From: Rhizobium leucaenae USDA 9039
GTDB taxonomy: Bacteria > Pseudomonadota > Alphaproteobacteria > Rhizobiales > Rhizobiaceae
Length of the DNA stretch: 64,000 nucleotides
NCBI RefSeq assembly: GCF_000426285.1
Contig: NZ_AUFB01000018.1
Coordinates: 51,743 to 115,742, forward strand
Direction of reading: 5' to 3'
Shown: positions 62,782-64,000 of the stretch, one piece after another
How the letters are laid out: every line of letters begins with the position of its first letter
Numbering within the stretch: position 1 is the first letter of the stretch
Notes under the pieces: generated by a model
Databases searched by the model: none
Seen by the model: only the letters and a program-made list of their open reading frames with translations
Told to the model about the DNA's origin: nothing
Position numbers and translations under genes: made by a program

Positions 62782-63591
62782 ATGAAAAAACACAATCGTG
62801 CAACGGTCGCCGATCTCCTGGCACTCAAGGGACAGCGACAGCTCACCATGTTGCGCGTCACCTCGCTGGAGGAAGCAGAAGCAGCGGAGAAGGGCGGTAT
62901 CGATATGCTGTCCGTGCCGCCGGCGCTGCTCGGCCCCGCGTTCCGTGAGGCCGCACCGAGCCCCTTTGCCATTCCTGGGCTCGAATACGGCGATTACGTC
63001 TCGGCGGAAGAGTACATGCGCGAGGCGTTCAAAGCATTGAAGGCCGGTGGCGATGCCGTCTATTGCGCCGCCGGGCTGCAAACGATCCGACGGATGCGGG
63101 ACGAAGGCATTCCGGTCTGCGGCCATCTCGGCCTTATTCCATCCAAGGCGACCTGGACGGGTGGCTTCCGCGCCGTCGGCAAGACCGCTGCAAGCGCCTT
63201 CGAGATCTGGCGCCAGACCAAGGCGCTGGAAGAGGCCGGCGCCTTTGCCGCTGAGATCGAGGTGGTGCCTGGCGATGTCGCCGCCGCGATCAGCAGGGCC
63301 ACGTCGATGCTGATGATCTCCATGGGTGCCGGAAGCGGATGCGATGCTCAATATCTGTTTGCCGACGACGTGCTTGGCAGCAATCGCGGGCACCGGCCGC
63401 GTCATGCCAAGGTGTACCGCGATTTTGCGGCCGAATATGACCGGCTGCAGAATGAACGCACCGCCGCATTCAAGGAATTTGCCGAGGACGTTCGCTCGGG
63501 CGCTTATCCGGCAAAGGGGCATCTCGTCGCTATCAACGAAGGGGAACTGCAGACGTTTCTACGGCTGCTTGCCGAAGGTGATGGTCGATAG
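62782..63591 (+). CDS. PanB-like (ketopantoate hydroxymethyltransferase family) protein lacking metal ligands
   Basis: 269 residues with the PanB/isocitrate-lyase-like barrel: GHLGLIPSK (114-122), EIEVVPGDVAAAI near 158 and GAGSGCDAQYLFADDVLG. The three Mg ligands of PanB look lost: the VGDS Asp aligns with VPPA (45-48), the DLPFG Asp with GLEYG (66-70), and the KLEGG Glu with YCAAG (94-98). A pantothenate role is therefore doubtful. Between a demethylase and purU, it may accept or transfer a one-carbon unit, or bind a keto acid differently. Confidence 0.8.
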   Translation: MKKHNRATVADLLALKGQRQLTMLRVTSLEEAEAAEKGGIDMLSVPPALLGPAFREAAPSPFAIPGLEYGDYVSAEEYMREAFKALKAGGDAVYCAAGLQTIRRMRDEGIPVCGHLGLIPSKATWTGGFRAVGKTAASAFEIWRQTKALEEAGAFAAEIEVVPGDVAAAISRATSMLMISMGAGSGCDAQYLFADDVLGSNRGHRPRHAKVYRDFAAEYDRLQNERTAAFKEFAEDVRSGAYPAKGHLVAINEGELQTFLRLLAEGDGR

Positions 63592-63646
63592 CGCCGCTGA
63601 GCGGCAGGCAGGCGGCATTTCATGGTTTTCAATTGGACGGCATAAG

Positions 63647-64000
63647 ATGAAACAATATGTTCTACGGGTATCGTGCCAATCGACGCGTGGGATCGTTGCG
63701 GCGATAGCGAATTATCTGGCCGATCAAGGCTGCAACATCGTCGATTCCAGCCAGTTCGACGATCTCGATACCGGCAAGTTCTTCATGCGGGTCTCCTTCA
63801 TCTCCGAAGAAGGGATCAACCAGCAGAAGCTGGTCGAAGGCTTCAAGCCGGTCGCCGACAAGTTCGAGATGGATGCCGAGATCTATGATGCCCAGAAGCG
63901 CATGAAGGTGCTGTTGATGGTGTCGCGCTTCGGCCATTGCCTCAACGACCTGCTCTACCGCTGGAAGATCGGTGCACTGCCGATCGACATCGTCGGCGTC
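63647..64000 (+). CDS. purU: Formyltetrahydrofolate deformylase (3' end cut by window edge)
   Basis: The visible 118 residues hold the N-terminal ACT domain (LRVSCQSTRGIVAAIANYLA; NIVDSSQFDDLDTGKFFMRV) and the start of the formyltransferase fold (KRMKVLLMVSRFGHCLNDLL). PurU hydrolyses 10-formyl-THF to formate and THF. Placed after a demethylase module, it would regenerate free THF from one-carbon units released by demethylation. Confidence 0.92.
   Translation, partial: MKQYVLRVSCQSTRGIVAAIANYLADQGCNIVDSSQFDDLDTGKFFMRVSFISEEGINQQKLVEGFKPVADKFEMDAEIYDAQKRMKVLLMVSRFGHCLNDLLYRWKIGALPIDIVGV

Overview
The window looks like a chromosomal or large-plasmid segment of a Rhizobiaceae bacterium (Rhizobium/Agrobacterium group). 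The evidence is the GC-rich coding style, many sugar and amino-acid ABC importers, a quinol oxidase cyoABCD operon, TreY/TreZ trehalose synthesis, a MocD/MocE/MocF-like oxygenase operon, a RIME1-like palindromic element and alphaproteobacterial EcfG-type promoters. I saw no rRNA, tRNA, CRISPR array, intact insertion sequence or prophage. Nearly all coding sequence is intact.

Layout. 1-7.1 kb: a sugar-importer operon (TIM-barrel isomerase, two MalF/MalG permeases, Tat-exported binding protein; no ATPase gene in view), divergent from a Gfo/Idh/MocA dehydrogenase and an esterase, closed by a LacI-type regulator. 7.4-13.9 kb: a second sugar locus with a SorC-type regulator, a LacD-like aldolase, a ROK kinase fused to a P-loop kinase, and an RbsB/RbsC/RbsA-like importer. 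13.9-22 kb: treZ divergent from treY, then glgX, then a manganese catalase fused to a DUF892 ferritin-like domain. 22-27.5 kb: a Phd/VapC-type toxin-antitoxin pair, a haloacetate-dehalogenase-like hydrolase, a YihY/BrkB membrane protein and a Kef-type antiporter with universal-stress domains. 27.8-38.2 kb: a tightly coupled operon resembling hydroxyproline/betaine catabolism (GntR regulator, DapA-like lyase, aldehyde dehydrogenase, FAD oxidoreductase, ProXVW-like importer with two permeases, proline-racemase-family protein, GlxA/AraC regulator). 38.3-42.6 kb: cyoABCD, with a possible 29-residue membrane peptide downstream. 43-49.3 kb: small stress-type genes (DUF4142, porin, NhaP-type antiporter, flavodoxin-like reductase, DUF2945). 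49.4-52.3 kb: 5-formyl-THF cyclo-ligase, LysR regulator, HPP-CBS membrane protein. 52.6-56.2 kb: surface polysaccharide genes (flippase, glycosyltransferase, acyltransferase). 56.2-59.5 kb: a trans-sulfuration PLP enzyme, a small conserved protein, and a DUF4142-cupredoxin-ECF sigma operon. 60-64 kb: a demethylase-like operon (desaturase-fold oxygenase, Rieske ferredoxin, reductase, PanB-like protein, purU) running off the right edge.

Most notable. Nine stress-type genes or operons between 15.8 and 48.9 kb carry GGAAC-N16/17-CGTT or near-matching promoters in the right orientation, including back-to-back perfect ones for treZ and treY. This suggests a dispersed EcfG (general stress response) block. 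Several catalytic oddities may point to new chemistry: a PanB-like protein in the demethylase operon that lacks all three Mg ligands, a proline-racemase-family protein whose second catalytic Cys is Gly, and a double-kinase fusion beside a bisphosphate-type aldolase.
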